A stretch of DNA of 49,720 nt. It comes from UBA7672 sp964529555. GTDB lineage: Bacteria > Pseudomonadota > Alphaproteobacteria > Caulobacterales > Hyphomonadaceae. The stretch covers positions 1 to 49,720 of the forward strand of contig CAZGWV010000015.1 of the NCBI GenBank assembly GCA_964529555.1, read 5' to 3'. Numbering within the stretch: the stretch's first letter is position 1; every line of letters begins with the position of its first letter. Below are positions 33,563 to 42,550 of this stretch, piece by piece. The position numbers were made by a program, and so were the translations under genes. Below the pieces are notes generated by a model. It was given only the letters and a program-made list of their open reading frames with translations, was not told the origin of the DNA and made no database searches.

Positions 33563-35494
33563 ATGCGCTTCACCGCAGTGATCTGCGCCCTCGCAGCCTT
33601 GCCGGGCTGTACGCATGATCATTCCGGTGGAGCATCTCCAGGCGCCATTTCGTCTGCGGACGCCGCATCGGCCGCACATGAACCTCCGCAGACAGCAGCC
33701 GTGACCGTCCGAGAAACCGCGGACGCCTTCTTCCTCAGCAACGGCATTCTGACCGTCGGCGTGTCGAAGAAGAGCGGCAACATGCTGTCGATCACCTACA
33801 AGGGAGTCGAAACGCTGGGAGAGCCCGCCGGCAGTCGGCCTTACATGTACTGGTCGCATGATGTGGTCGGCGCCAAGGAGATTGTCACGAGCGTTACCAT
33901 CGATCCGTCTGCAAATGGCGGCGACCGCGCCGAGGTTTCGATCAAGGGGATTTCCGGCGGGAATCTGATGGGCCACGGGCCGGGCACGCCGCCCGAAGGC
34001 GACTTGCCGGTCGACATCGACATTCGTTACGCGCTGTCGCGCGATGACAGCGCGGTCTACACTTACACAGCCTTCGATCATCGCGCTGAATACGACGCGG
34101 GAGATTTCTCGGAAGCCCGTATCGCCGGAAAACTTTCGTCGATCTTCACGCACATCCACGTCGATACCTGGCGCAGCGGACGCTACCCCCTCTTCAACGA
34201 AGGAACCGACAAGTACGTCTATGTTTCCCGGCAGTGGGAGAACCGCGCCTATGGCTGGACGGCGCCAGACCACAAGCTCGGCTTCTTCCTGTTGGCGCCC
34301 TCGCCGGAATTTCTCAGCGGCGGACCGACGAAGGCTGAGTTCCTCGCCCACGGAACGTCTCCCATCGTGCTCAGCTACTGGCGGTCGAGCCACAATGGCG
34401 GCGCCAACGTCTCGATCGAAAAGGGTGAGCGTTGGCAACGAGTCATCGGGCCTTTCGCCATGTACGTCACGCAGGGCGAGACGCCGGAGGCGATGTGGGC
34501 GGATGCGCGCGCGCGCCTGATGCGCGAGGAAGCCGCCTGGCCGTACGCATGGGTCGATGCGCCAGGCTATGCGACGCCCGAAGAGCGCGGCTCCGCGTAT
34601 GGCGAGTTCCGTCTCGATGATCCTCTGTCGCCTTCCGGCGAAGCCTTCCGAGGGGACCTCTACGTCGGTCTCACCAAGACACCCTACGAACTTCAGGAAC
34701 CTGGCGGCCCGCGCACCATCACCTGGCAGAACTCGGGCAAGGACTACCAGTTCTGGACGCGCGTGACAGAACGCAGCGGCAGGTTTGCTATTCCTGACGT
34801 ACCCGCCGGCACGTACACGCTCCATGCCTTCGCCGATGGCGTGCTCGGCGAATACAGCAAGTCCGGCATCGAGATTTCCCAGGGCGGAGCGATCGATCTC
34901 GGAGACCTGAATTGGACCCCACAGCGTTATGGACGTCAGGTCTGGGAGATCGGAACACCAGACAGGAACGCGCTTGAGTTCGCGGGAGCCGATCGGTTCT
35001 TCGTTCCGGGCCAGCCGCTGCGATATGCACAGATGTTTCCGCACGGGATCGACTACATGATCGGCCAGTCGAGCCCCTTGGAGGACTGGCACTACTCCCA
35101 CATGCCGCAGGGAACGAATCCGCTCGCCGAGATCGTGCCGTTCCGTGGCGTTGCGGGGGAGGGAGGCGACGCGCCGCGCACAATCCACTTCGACATGCCG
35201 AGCCAGCCGTCCGGCCGGGCCGTCCTTCGAATCGCAGTGAACGGAACCGGGTCGCGCCCCGTCATCGACCTTGCCGTGAATGGAGCGCCACAGGGCCGCA
35301 TCGGCTTCGGCCGCGACGACGGGTCTATGAAACGGCATCAGATCAACGGAATCTGGAAGCTGATCGACACGGAGTTCGATGCGTCCCTGCTCCGGGCGGG
35401 CGGCAACACGATAACCCTGACCGTGCCGGCCGGCTCGCTGAACGACGGCGTCATCTACGACTATCTCCGCCTCGAAATCGCAGAAGCGGAATAA
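33563..35494 (+). CDS. Rhamnogalacturonan lyase, PL4, lipoprotein
   Basis: A 643-residue paralogue of the PL4 part of the fusion at 28263, with the same three-domain plan. A lipobox (LPGC) ends the signal near residue 16. Catalytic pair by alignment: Lys217 (GTDKYVY) and His263 (GGPTKAEFLAHG). The FnIII-like domain begins near LYVGLTKTPYEL and the C-terminal jelly roll ends YDYLRLEIAEAE. It cleaves the rhamnose-alpha-1,4-galacturonate bond of RG-I by beta-elimination. It starts 31 bases after the PL10 fusion, with TGGAG upstream; last gene of the operon. Confidence 0.93.
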   Translation: MRFTAVICALAALPGCTHDHSGGASPGAISSADAASAAHEPPQTAAVTVRETADAFFLSNGILTVGVSKKSGNMLSITYKGVETLGEPAGSRPYMYWSHDVVGAKEIVTSVTIDPSANGGDRAEVSIKGISGGNLMGHGPGTPPEGDLPVDIDIRYALSRDDSAVYTYTAFDHRAEYDAGDFSEARIAGKLSSIFTHIHVDTWRSGRYPLFNEGTDKYVYVSRQWENRAYGWTAPDHKLGFFLLAPSPEFLSGGPTKAEFLAHGTSPIVLSYWRSSHNGGANVSIEKGERWQRVIGPFAMYVTQGETPEAMWADARARLMREEAAWPYAWVDAPGYATPEERGSAYGEFRLDDPLSPSGEAFRGDLYVGLTKTPYELQEPGGPRTITWQNSGKDYQFWTRVTERSGRFAIPDVPAGTYTLHAFADGVLGEYSKSGIEISQGGAIDLGDLNWTPQRYGRQVWEIGTPDRNALEFAGADRFFVPGQPLRYAQMFPHGIDYMIGQSSPLEDWHYSHMPQGTNPLAEIVPFRGVAGEGGDAPRTIHFDMPSQPSGRAVLRIAVNGTGSRPVIDLAVNGAPQGRIGFGRDDGSMKRHQINGIWKLIDTEFDASLLRAGGNTITLTVPAGSLNDGVIYDYLRLEIAEAE

Positions 35495-35573
35495 CGCGGG
35501 CGCCCGGCCTCGCGCCTCCGGGAGGGCCGCGTCAGGCGCGCGGCGCCGCGCTCCCCAGACACCGCAATCGTCC

Positions 35574-35605
35574 AAAAAAAGAGGCGGCCGCATCGGGCCG
35601 CCTCG
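35574..35605 (-). terminator. Rho-independent terminator of the TonB-receptor gene
   Basis: On the minus strand, GAGGCGGCC, a small loop and GGCCGCCTC are followed by seven T. It lies about 70 bases after the receptor's stop codon and also closes the gap to the convergent PL4 operon. Confidence 0.9.
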
Positions 35606-35675
35606 ACAAGTCGGTTTGAAATGTCTCGGGGAGTCAGTTCAAACCTTCTGCACTTCCAGGAAATAGGGAGCCATC

Positions 35676-38600
35676 CTAGAACTGCTTCTTCACGGTCAAT
35701 TTCATCTGACGGCCGCGCGGGTTGAACATGCCCTCATAGTATCCCTGCGTGTTCTGGGCGACCATCGGGTTCTCATCCGTGAGGTTGATGACCGCGGCCG
35801 AGAGTTCGAGCCCTTCCATGAACGGCGCCTGATAGATGTAGGTGAGGTCGAAATCGACATAGTCTTCAGCCGTGGATGCATAGCTGCTGTAGATGGGCAC
35901 GCCGCCGGCCGACCCGATCGACGTAAACGTGCGGAGGCCAAGCATCTCATCCGGCGTAATGCCTGAAATGTAGTTGGCGCGCAGGTTGATCCGGTGATCG
36001 CGATTGCCCCAGCGCAGCGTTGCATTCGCCTTGGTCTCGAAGAACGGATACGGAGGCGTACGCGCCGAGTTGGAAGTTCCGAGACGATCCGAACCCGCCT
36101 CGAACAGCACGCCATTCACCGTAAAGTCCTTCGACTCATAGGAGAGATTGTGCGTGACCTTGAGATTGGCGCCGAAGCGGCCATCGAACAGGGGTTGCGA
36201 ATAGTCGAACTCGACATCCAAACCTTCCGTGAGGAAGCCCGGTCCATTCTGCTGATAGGTCTGAATCTCGGCGATGTCGAAGGCCGTCGTCGTCCCCTGC
36301 ACACACGATCCGCCCCGGAAGGAGAGGAACTGGATGAGGTTCGCCGAGCAGTCGGCGAGGGCGGACAGCGGGTCTCCGCCAGCCGGGATATCGACGCTGG
36401 CGGAGCCGAACACGTCCCGGATGATTGTTGTTGAGTTGGACGCGGCCAGCTGACCTTCGCGTTCGATGCGGAAGAAGTCCGCCTTGGCGAGAAAGCGCGA
36501 TTCCCCGAAGGTCGCCGTATAGCCGATGCCGATATTCATCGTCGTGCTTTCTTCCGGCTGCAGGTTGCCTGCGATCGTTCGCCGGATGGGCGCGACGTTT
36601 TCAACGCCGTCTCCGGCGTCCGGCGTCGATTCCGCGAGGCGGAACGTCGCCTGGCCGACGACTTCCGTGACGCCTGGGTCCAGATCGAGGATGTTCTCGG
36701 CGCGGAAGTTCGTGCCGTATGATATCCTCACATAGAGATCGTCGGTGATGTCGTACTTGGCGGCGAGGCTGTAGATGTCGCCGGTCACCTTTCCGCCGTT
36801 GTAGTCTTCGCGGCGGAACGATGCGTTGGCGTTCAGATTGTCGAAGACCGGCAGCTGCACTTCGCCGAAGAATGAGACGCCATAGTTCGAGTTGCTGCCC
36901 GGTTCGCGCGCCGGTTCAAGCGCCGAGAAAAAGGCGCCCGGCCCTGGGTATTGCGTGCCGTAAGTGCAGCCATACTGGCCGAACGACTGGAAATCGCCGG
37001 CGTGCGATGTCTCCACCGAAGGATCGGGATACGGGCACTGCTGCGTCAGCAGTTGTTCCATGATGTCGTCTTCCGCGATCGGCGTCGCGCGGAAGCTGGT
37101 CTGGCGCCATTGCGTTCCGAGCGCCCAGCCAACCGGACCGCCGGGGAGTTCCACGCCCTGTGGCAGTTCGCCTGTCCACAAGGCGTCGAACGTCAGCGAC
37201 TGGCGCTGGTTTTCGAGCTCGCGCGGGTGCGTCATCCAGTCAACCAGTTCGCGGGAGTTCTCCCAGCTGGATGCTGCGGCTCCGAGCGGAGCGCCGACGC
37301 CGCCGTATTGCGGGTTGAGCCCGCCCAGAATGCCGTACTGGAACGCGCTGGCGAACGGGTTGAAGAATTCGCAGCCATTCGTTCCCGGCGCGACGTCGGA
37401 CTGGATGCCGACGGTGCGGTTGAAGGCGGCCGGGCTCGAATAATCGATCGGAACATGGTCGACCGCCTGACAGTTCGGACCGCCATAGCCGAGCAGCGCA
37501 TTCTGAAGCCGCGACACGATGATGCCGGGGTTGTAGAAGGCTTCCGTATATTGGTTGAGCTGCGCGGCGTAGTCGTAGTTCACGCCGTTGAGAAAATCAC
37601 CCAGGAAGCCGTCTTGGGTAAATTCGCCCTTGACGCCCATGTTGATCTGATAGCGCTCGCGTTCCGTGATCTGGTGGCGATAGCCGTCATCGAAGAGAGG
37701 ATTGGGTCCAGCGGCGAAGGGTTGCCAGGCCGTCGAGCTGAATACTGCGGCCGTGGCCGGGGAAAGCCCCGTCCGAGCCAGGAAGTCGCTCGCGAAGGGG
37801 TTGCGAACCGTTTCTCCCGTGTAGACGCCGCCCTCGTCATAGAGCCGGACGTCGAATGGCACGACGTAGTTGCAGGCCACGCTTGCGCAAAGCGCGCTGA
37901 TCGTGGGTGTCGTCGCGCCTTGCGCGGTGTACACCGGGTTGCTTCCGATGTTGCGCGCATCTTCCTCACGGATCGAGTAGAGGAGGTCGGCGTGGAACTC
38001 CATGTTGTTCGAGAGGTCGGAGTTGAACTCCGCGTAGAGTCGCGTCTGTTCCTTCTTGTTGATCAAGTCCTCGAAGAATCCGCGCGGCAGGGCGCACTTG
38101 CCATAGGTAGAGCCTGTGAGCGTCGCCTCCGTAAGCGGATCGCCCACGCGCATGGCCCCGTAGTGAGGGGTTCCGAGCGCTGCGCAATCGGCTTCGAACG
38201 AAGCCGGGCGAACATCGTGGCGCGACCCGCCGATGACCGCTCCAGACGTATAGATGTTTGCGGCAGGCAGCCAGCGGCCTGGATTGTTGGCGAGCGTCAG
38301 CCAGGCGTTCGGGTTCACGTCGTAGGGAAGCACCGACCAGTCACGCTTGTAGCCAAGCATGCCGTCTTCTTCCAGGTACGACAGCGAGATCATCAGGTTC
38401 GAACTGTCGCCGACCCAGCCGGTGATGAAGTCGTATTTCCAGCCGCCTTCGGATCCTTCGTACATCGTGCGTTCGACGGTGAGGATCGGCGCATCGATGT
38501 CGCGCCGCGTGCGGAAGTTGACCACGCCGCCGACGGCGCCGGCGCCATAGGTGGAAGACGCGCCGTCCTTCAGGATTTCGACAGCCTGGAGGGCTTCCAT

Positions 38601-39089
38601 GGGAATTGTATTGATGTCCGCCCCGGCGCCGCCGTTCGTGGTGGCGAGATTGCGCCCGTTCATCAGCACCGTCGTGCCGTTGAAGCCCTGCCCGCGAAGG
38701 TCGATGTTGCCGAAGCCGGCCGTGCCGGGATCCGCCGCGCGATTCTGGCCGGCCGAATAGCCGGAGATGGTCAGCGACCGAATGAAGTCAGTGACGGACG
38801 GCGAGCCCTGGTTCTGAAGATCTTCCATCGTGTAGACTTCGACCGGCTTGGGAGCGTCTTCCGGCCTTGTCGCGATGTGCGAGCCGACGATGACGACCCT
38901 GTCCGAGGATTCAGGTTGCGCAGGCTCCTTGGGCGGCGTCTGCACAACGGTTTGCGGCGGCTGTTGCGCCGGGTCCTGGGTCGCCAGGGCCTGTGTGTCA
39001 GGCGTCGTCTGGACCACCTGAGCAAATGCGGCCGGACCCAGTCCGGCCAGAACGGCGATGCACGACACGCCCCCGAGAACCAGTTTCAT
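35676..39089 (-). CDS. TonB-dependent outer-membrane receptor
   Basis: A 1137-residue receptor with a signal peptide ending AAFA at residue 23. A Pro/Gln-rich stretch leads to the TonB box region DRVVIVGSHI. The plug follows (EVYTMEDLQNQG, GNIDLRGQGFNGTTVLMNGRNL, INTIPMEALQAVEILKDGASSTYGAGAVGGVVNF), then a large barrel ending in the terminal aromatic residue of MKLTVKKQF. Placed among pectin enzymes, with two candidate operators in its leader, it most likely imports pectic or rhamnogalacturonan oligosaccharides. It is transcribed alone and ends at a strong terminator. Confidence 0.93.
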   Translation of the reverse strand: MKLVLGGVSCIAVLAGLGPAAFAQVVQTTPDTQALATQDPAQQPPQTVVQTPPKEPAQPESSDRVVIVGSHIATRPEDAPKPVEVYTMEDLQNQGSPSVTDFIRSLTISGYSAGQNRAADPGTAGFGNIDLRGQGFNGTTVLMNGRNLATTNGGAGADINTIPMEALQAVEILKDGASSTYGAGAVGGVVNFRTRRDIDAPILTVERTMYEGSEGGWKYDFITGWVGDSSNLMISLSYLEEDGMLGYKRDWSVLPYDVNPNAWLTLANNPGRWLPAANIYTSGAVIGGSRHDVRPASFEADCAALGTPHYGAMRVGDPLTEATLTGSTYGKCALPRGFFEDLINKKEQTRLYAEFNSDLSNNMEFHADLLYSIREEDARNIGSNPVYTAQGATTPTISALCASVACNYVVPFDVRLYDEGGVYTGETVRNPFASDFLARTGLSPATAAVFSSTAWQPFAAGPNPLFDDGYRHQITERERYQINMGVKGEFTQDGFLGDFLNGVNYDYAAQLNQYTEAFYNPGIIVSRLQNALLGYGGPNCQAVDHVPIDYSSPAAFNRTVGIQSDVAPGTNGCEFFNPFASAFQYGILGGLNPQYGGVGAPLGAAASSWENSRELVDWMTHPRELENQRQSLTFDALWTGELPQGVELPGGPVGWALGTQWRQTSFRATPIAEDDIMEQLLTQQCPYPDPSVETSHAGDFQSFGQYGCTYGTQYPGPGAFFSALEPAREPGSNSNYGVSFFGEVQLPVFDNLNANASFRREDYNGGKVTGDIYSLAAKYDITDDLYVRISYGTNFRAENILDLDPGVTEVVGQATFRLAESTPDAGDGVENVAPIRRTIAGNLQPEESTTMNIGIGYTATFGESRFLAKADFFRIEREGQLAASNSTTIIRDVFGSASVDIPAGGDPLSALADCSANLIQFLSFRGGSCVQGTTTAFDIAEIQTYQQNGPGFLTEGLDVEFDYSQPLFDGRFGANLKVTHNLSYESKDFTVNGVLFEAGSDRLGTSNSARTPPYPFFETKANATLRWGNRDHRINLRANYISGITPDEMLGLRTFTSIGSAGGVPIYSSYASTAEDYVDFDLTYIYQAPFMEGLELSAAVINLTDENPMVAQNTQGYYEGMFNPRGRQMKLTVKKQF

Positions 39090-39126
39090 CTAATGTCCCT
39101 CCCTGCGGACAAATTCCTGCTATGCC

Positions 39127-39140
39127 TGACACCGGTGTCA
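39127..39140. promoter_or_regulatory. LacI-type palindrome, perfect copy
   Basis: TGACACCGGTGTCA is a perfect 14-bp palindrome with a central CG, the usual form of LacI-family operators. It lies 38 bases before the receptor start codon, where a repressor would block transcription or elongation. Confidence 0.7.
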
Positions 39141-39328
39141 AAATGACCCGGAAGCGCCCCCTCAAGGCGGTCGGAGTCGAGTGTTTCAGCTATCGGAATG
39201 AAAGAGATCGAGTTCTCGCGAACGCGAGTTCTCGCCCCCGTTTTTGATCAGGTCCCTGGGTCTGGCCCGGCGCCTGACGAAACGTCTTTCCTCCCGACGC
39301 TTGCTCGCGTCCGACCGCTTTGCGGTTC

Positions 39329-39343
39329 TTCCAGACCGTAAAT
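39329..39343 (+). promoter_or_regulatory. Candidate island operator, copy 3
   Basis: TTCCAGACCGTAAAT shares AGACCG and the AAAT arm with the copy at 41141, matching 11 of 15 positions. It is about 240 bases before the receptor start. Confidence 0.4.
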
Positions 39344-39561
39344 GGCCAGAAAAACGGCGGCGTGTAAACTGAAAACAGCCGTGAACTGCAAATTGACAAT
39401 CTATGTTGCTTGCAGAACCGTTGGATCTGATCGGCCCGATTTCCGGCCGAATCCCTGATGCGGCGGCCGAACCCCGCCTGGGAAATCGCGGCGAGGGCGG
39501 CTTCAGCGCAGGAGGGACGAGGCGCTGCTCGGGACTTGCCGGTTGCGTCGCGGGCCTGTTG

Positions 39562-41118
39562 TCACCTGACAATCGGCTTCCATCCGCCAAGCACATAGTC
39601 AGGGCTGCTGTAGTCCGCGATGATCGCGTCGTCCTGAGGCGATTTGAGTTCGCGTACGATCGGATGGCGTTGCGACGTGTCGACCGGCCGGCCTTGCAGG
39701 TCCTTCGACTGGTATTCCCAGAAGCGCACTTTCGAGCTGTCGAAGTCGGGCGGCTCCTGTATCGGACCCCAGCCTTCCGGCGGCACGCCGTCCATCTTCG
39801 CGTTGATCAGCACCATCTCGGCAAACGGAAAATTGGCGCCGGGCGCCCCCGGCGCTCCATTCCGGGGAAGGCGGGCCAGCACGCCCTTGGTCTTGCGGCC
39901 TGGGTCCGTCTCGGTGATCGTCCAGGGCAGGGGCTTGTCGAGATAGATGAAGGTCGAGTCGACAAAGACGTTGCCGTGACTGCCCTCCGGCGTCCGCGTC
40001 CAGGTGAATGGGCCTGTCGACTGGATCTCGCAACGCAAACAGAACAGCGCGGCATATCCGAGGATGGTGTCGCCATCTCCAACCAGCTTGCTGTCGGCCA
40101 TGTAGATCGTGCCATACGTCGTCAGCGCATCCCCCGAACCGAGGAGCGTCATCCGCTCGATGACATTGCGCTGGCCCCGCACCAGCAGCGCTTCGGCCTG
40201 GCCGATGAAATCGTTCTGGATGGTGAAATTGCTGAGCTGAATATCGTTCGAGTCGTAGATCGAGAAGGCCGGCCGCCGGGACGGGCCGCCGCGCGGCGGA
40301 TTGAACGACGAATTGTTGGGATAGTGTACGCGCGTCGATTCACGTCCGGCGCCGCGGATGATCAGGTTCGACTTGTTGTTGATGAAGACGATCTCTTCAT
40401 AGTCGCCCGCCCTGATATCGATGGTCACCGGGGTCGCGTTCTGGCTTGGAACGAAATCGATTGCGCCCTGCACCGTGCTGAAATCGCCGGAGCCGTCGGC
40501 CGAAACGACAAGGTGCGAGCTGCCTGTGGGCGGCGGCGCAGCCTTTGTCGAAAACGTCCAGGTGATGGCTTCAGCGTCGTCGCCGGCCGCCGACAGCACC
40601 GATGGATCGATCTCGACGATGTAGGTGCGTCCGTAGGCCAGCTTGCCTTGATGCGGATAGACGGTCGCCGTCCGGCCGTGGACGATCACGGGGAAGAAAT
40701 GGAAATCGACCCCCCCGATGGTATCGACCTGATAGTCCGTAATCACGCTGTTGCGGCCCAGCGCCTGGCGCTCAGCCTCGGTCGACTCCGTTGCCCGGCC
40801 GGTCGGGCGGGGCGAGGGCGCGATGCTCAGATCCAGCGAGTCGACGAGAGAATGGTCAGCCGCATCGTAGATACGGACGAAGCCGGATGCGCCAAGCTGG
40901 GGCGCTTTCGCGAATGTGAGTTTCAGATGCGTGTCCGGGTTTACGCCTTTCGCCCCGTTGGCTGGAAACAGGGTGGGCATGTCCGCGGCAAGCGCGGAAG
41001 CGACAGGCTCGCTGGTCGGCGGTTGAGGGGCGACGCACGCGGAACCGGCCAGGATCGCAACGCAAAGGATCGGCAGGCCGAGCCGGCGGCGGAAATGCGC
41101 GTTGCCCAGGATCGACAT
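39562..41118 (-). CDS. Exported pectinesterase-like protein, CE8, with N-terminal Ig-like domain
   Basis: A 518-residue protein with a hydrophobic signal and lipobox-like GSAC near residue 28. Residues about 45-192 form a bacterial Ig-like domain (FPANGAKGVNPDTHLKLTF ... ITWTFSTK). The CE8 right-handed helix starts at SADGSGDFSTVQGAIDFVP (about 206-224). The usual catalytic boxes are altered but keep the acids: GQAEALLV (near 306-313), GSGDAL with Asp330 in place of GWQDTL, and GDGDTILG with Asp350 in place of VDFIFG. The usual LGRPW is not obvious; LPRNG is the nearest. It may act on an unusual pectin or have changed specificity. GGGAGG precedes the ATG at 41118. Confidence 0.85.
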   Translation of the reverse strand: MSILGNAHFRRRLGLPILCVAILAGSACVAPQPPTSEPVASALAADMPTLFPANGAKGVNPDTHLKLTFAKAPQLGASGFVRIYDAADHSLVDSLDLSIAPSPRPTGRATESTEAERQALGRNSVITDYQVDTIGGVDFHFFPVIVHGRTATVYPHQGKLAYGRTYIVEIDPSVLSAAGDDAEAITWTFSTKAAPPPTGSSHLVVSADGSGDFSTVQGAIDFVPSQNATPVTIDIRAGDYEEIVFINNKSNLIIRGAGRESTRVHYPNNSSFNPPRGGPSRRPAFSIYDSNDIQLSNFTIQNDFIGQAEALLVRGQRNVIERMTLLGSGDALTTYGTIYMADSKLVGDGDTILGYAALFCLRCEIQSTGPFTWTRTPEGSHGNVFVDSTFIYLDKPLPWTITETDPGRKTKGVLARLPRNGAPGAPGANFPFAEMVLINAKMDGVPPEGWGPIQEPPDFDSSKVRFWEYQSKDLQGRPVDTSQRHPIVRELKSPQDDAIIADYSSPDYVLGGWKPIVR

Positions 41119-41140
41119 GCAGACCTCCCATTTGTAGTCT

Positions 41141-41155
41141 ATTTAGACCGCAAAT
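41141..41155 (+). promoter_or_regulatory. Candidate island operator, copy 4
   Basis: ATTTAGACCGCAAAT, 22 bases before the CE8-like start codon. Same 15-base frame and arms as the copy at 28171, with purine-GAC core. The extended CTATTT...AAATAG arms make it the most palindromic copy. Confidence 0.55.
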
Positions 41156-41159
41156 AGCC

Positions 41160-41802
41160 CGGTTGCGTTCATTCGTCACGATGCACACGCGATTTTTCAT
41201 CGCTCGCAGAGTCCGCCCCGGCAATCGAAGCCGGGAACGCCGCAGGGCCCCGGTATGGCCGCAACTCCGGGAAACCCGGTTGCCGGCCGTTGGCGGAGAG
41301 CGCTAGAGTGCAGAAATATTGGAATAAAATCGCGTGCGTTCGGATTGGGTCTTGGTCGGATGGTTCTTCAGGCCAGGCGCCATCACATCTTGGCCTCGGG
41401 CTTGGCCGTCAAATCGAGCCCCGGTACTGGTCGGCCGCCGGCTGCGGATATATACAATCAAAAGTCCAGTTGGACTTCAAATGACGCGGCCGGGCTATGA
41501 TGGCGGATTCGAAGCACCCACCGCCCCGGTCGCAGGCCGCTTCACGAGGCCGGCAATCCGGCGGGGAATTTCGGAGGCTGGAAGCGTCGAGAAGGACCAA
41601 CTCGGCTTGCGCTGGACGCAGACGATGAAAAGCGCAATGCACGCAGAAGGAGACGGACACGCAGGATGGGAACCCGAGGCATTCGTCGAAACCAACGCAC
41701 CCGATCGCCGAACGCCGGATCGCCGATGGCCGCGCGGCCGCACCTCCGGTTTGCAGCGACTGCGCCGCCGGGCCCGGTCGGGCGGTGAGAAAAGGGGGGC
41801 AA
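41160..41802. other. Long intergenic region upstream of the TetR gene
   Basis: About 640 bases with no convincing gene. Frames crossing it on both strands lack family features and begin without ribosome sites. It holds a locally AT-rich stretch near 41308-41340 and the inverted repeat AAGTCCA/TGGACTT at 41462-41477 that overlaps operator copy 5. A degraded gene or an unrecognised regulatory RNA is possible, but I see no direct evidence. Confidence 0.5.
41468..41482 (+). promoter_or_regulatory. Candidate island operator, copy 5
   Basis: AGTTGGACTTCAAAT matches the copy at 28171 at 13 of 15 positions. It overlaps a perfect inverted repeat AAGTCCA-GT-TGGACTT (41462-41477). It lies about 320 bases before the TetR start. 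Confidence 0.5.
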
Positions 41803-42471
41803 GTGGACAAGACAACGGATAACCAGAGGGCGGCGGCGAAAGAAGTCCGCGGTCCTCATGCCGAGCGCACGGCGGCCATGCGCAAGCGTCTCATCGAGGC
41901 GGCCGTCGGATGCCTGCGACGCATCGGGTACAGCGCGACGACCGTGCAGGTCGTGACGGACGCAGCCGGCGTCAGCCGTGGCGCGGTGCTGCACCATTTC
42001 CCGACGAAGGCGGATTTGATGATCGCGGTCGCCGAATTCTGCGCTGGCGAACAGGATCGCCATGTCCGCCGCGCGCTTGCGAACACCACGCCCGGAATGG
42101 AGCGCTATCTCGCAATCACGAACGCCACATGGTCGGCGATGCAGCAGCCGCACGCAATCGCCCTGCTCGAGATCATGCTCGGATCGCGCAGCGATCCAGA
42201 ACTCGGCGAGCGCTTCCCAGCCGTGATCGAAGCGCTCGACGCGCGGCAGCGAGAGGGGGTCTGGCAACAGGCGCAATCGGTCGGGATCGCCGATCGCGAG
42301 GCGGTCGACGCAATGGTCACGTTGCACACGGCCGCCATGCGTGGCCTGATTTTCGAGCTGATGCTCTCGACGAGTTCGCGAAAGGCGGAAGCCGCCATGA
42401 AGCTCCTGCGGCGTTACAAGAGGGTCCTCACGGGCGATCTGATCACCAGTCCGTTTGCGGACGGCGACTGA
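41803..42471 (+). CDS. TetR-family transcriptional regulator
   Basis: A 222-residue regulator. The N-terminal TetR helix-turn-helix is clear: RKRLIEAAVGCLRRIGYSATTVQVVTDAAGVSRGAVLHHFPTKADLMIAV. The ligand-binding domain has no recognisable relatives. GTG at 41803 is chosen because AAAAGGGGGG precedes it; a GTG at 41785 would add six residues. It sits 79 bases before a PL10 lyase gene in the same direction and could be the regulator of the island boxes or of its neighbour only. No ligand can be predicted. Confidence 0.88.
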   Translation: MDKTTDNQRAAAKEVRGPHAERTAAMRKRLIEAAVGCLRRIGYSATTVQVVTDAAGVSRGAVLHHFPTKADLMIAVAEFCAGEQDRHVRRALANTTPGMERYLAITNATWSAMQQPHAIALLEIMLGSRSDPELGERFPAVIEALDARQREGVWQQAQSVGIADREAVDAMVTLHTAAMRGLIFELMLSTSSRKAEAAMKLLRRYKRVLTGDLITSPFADGD

Positions 42472-42550
42472 CGGGGGCGGCCCTTCAATCCGTGCGGCGC
42501 GGTCGGTACTGCGGGCGCATGACGTATTCCAATGCGTGGAGTAATGCAGG

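Larger units (their letters stand above)
39090..39561. other. Regulatory intergenic region upstream of the TonB receptor
   Basis: 472 bases without a gene. It contains the perfect palindrome at 39127-39140, a candidate island operator at 39329-39343, and an AT-rich patch (about 39350-39405) that could hold the receptor promoter. Both open frames crossing it are compositionally implausible. Confidence 0.7.

Noticed and set aside
33218..35593. A 791-residue minus-strand frame
   Set aside because: It is antisense to the PL10 fusion and the PL4 lyase, both of which carry clear family motifs.
36951..39146. A 731-residue plus-strand frame
   Set aside because: It is the reverse-complement shadow of the TonB receptor; no domain and Arg/Val/Ala-biased composition.
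41334..41822. A 162-residue plus-strand frame upstream of the TetR gene
   Set aside because: No family match, poor start, low-complexity Arg/Gly content; treated as intergenic.
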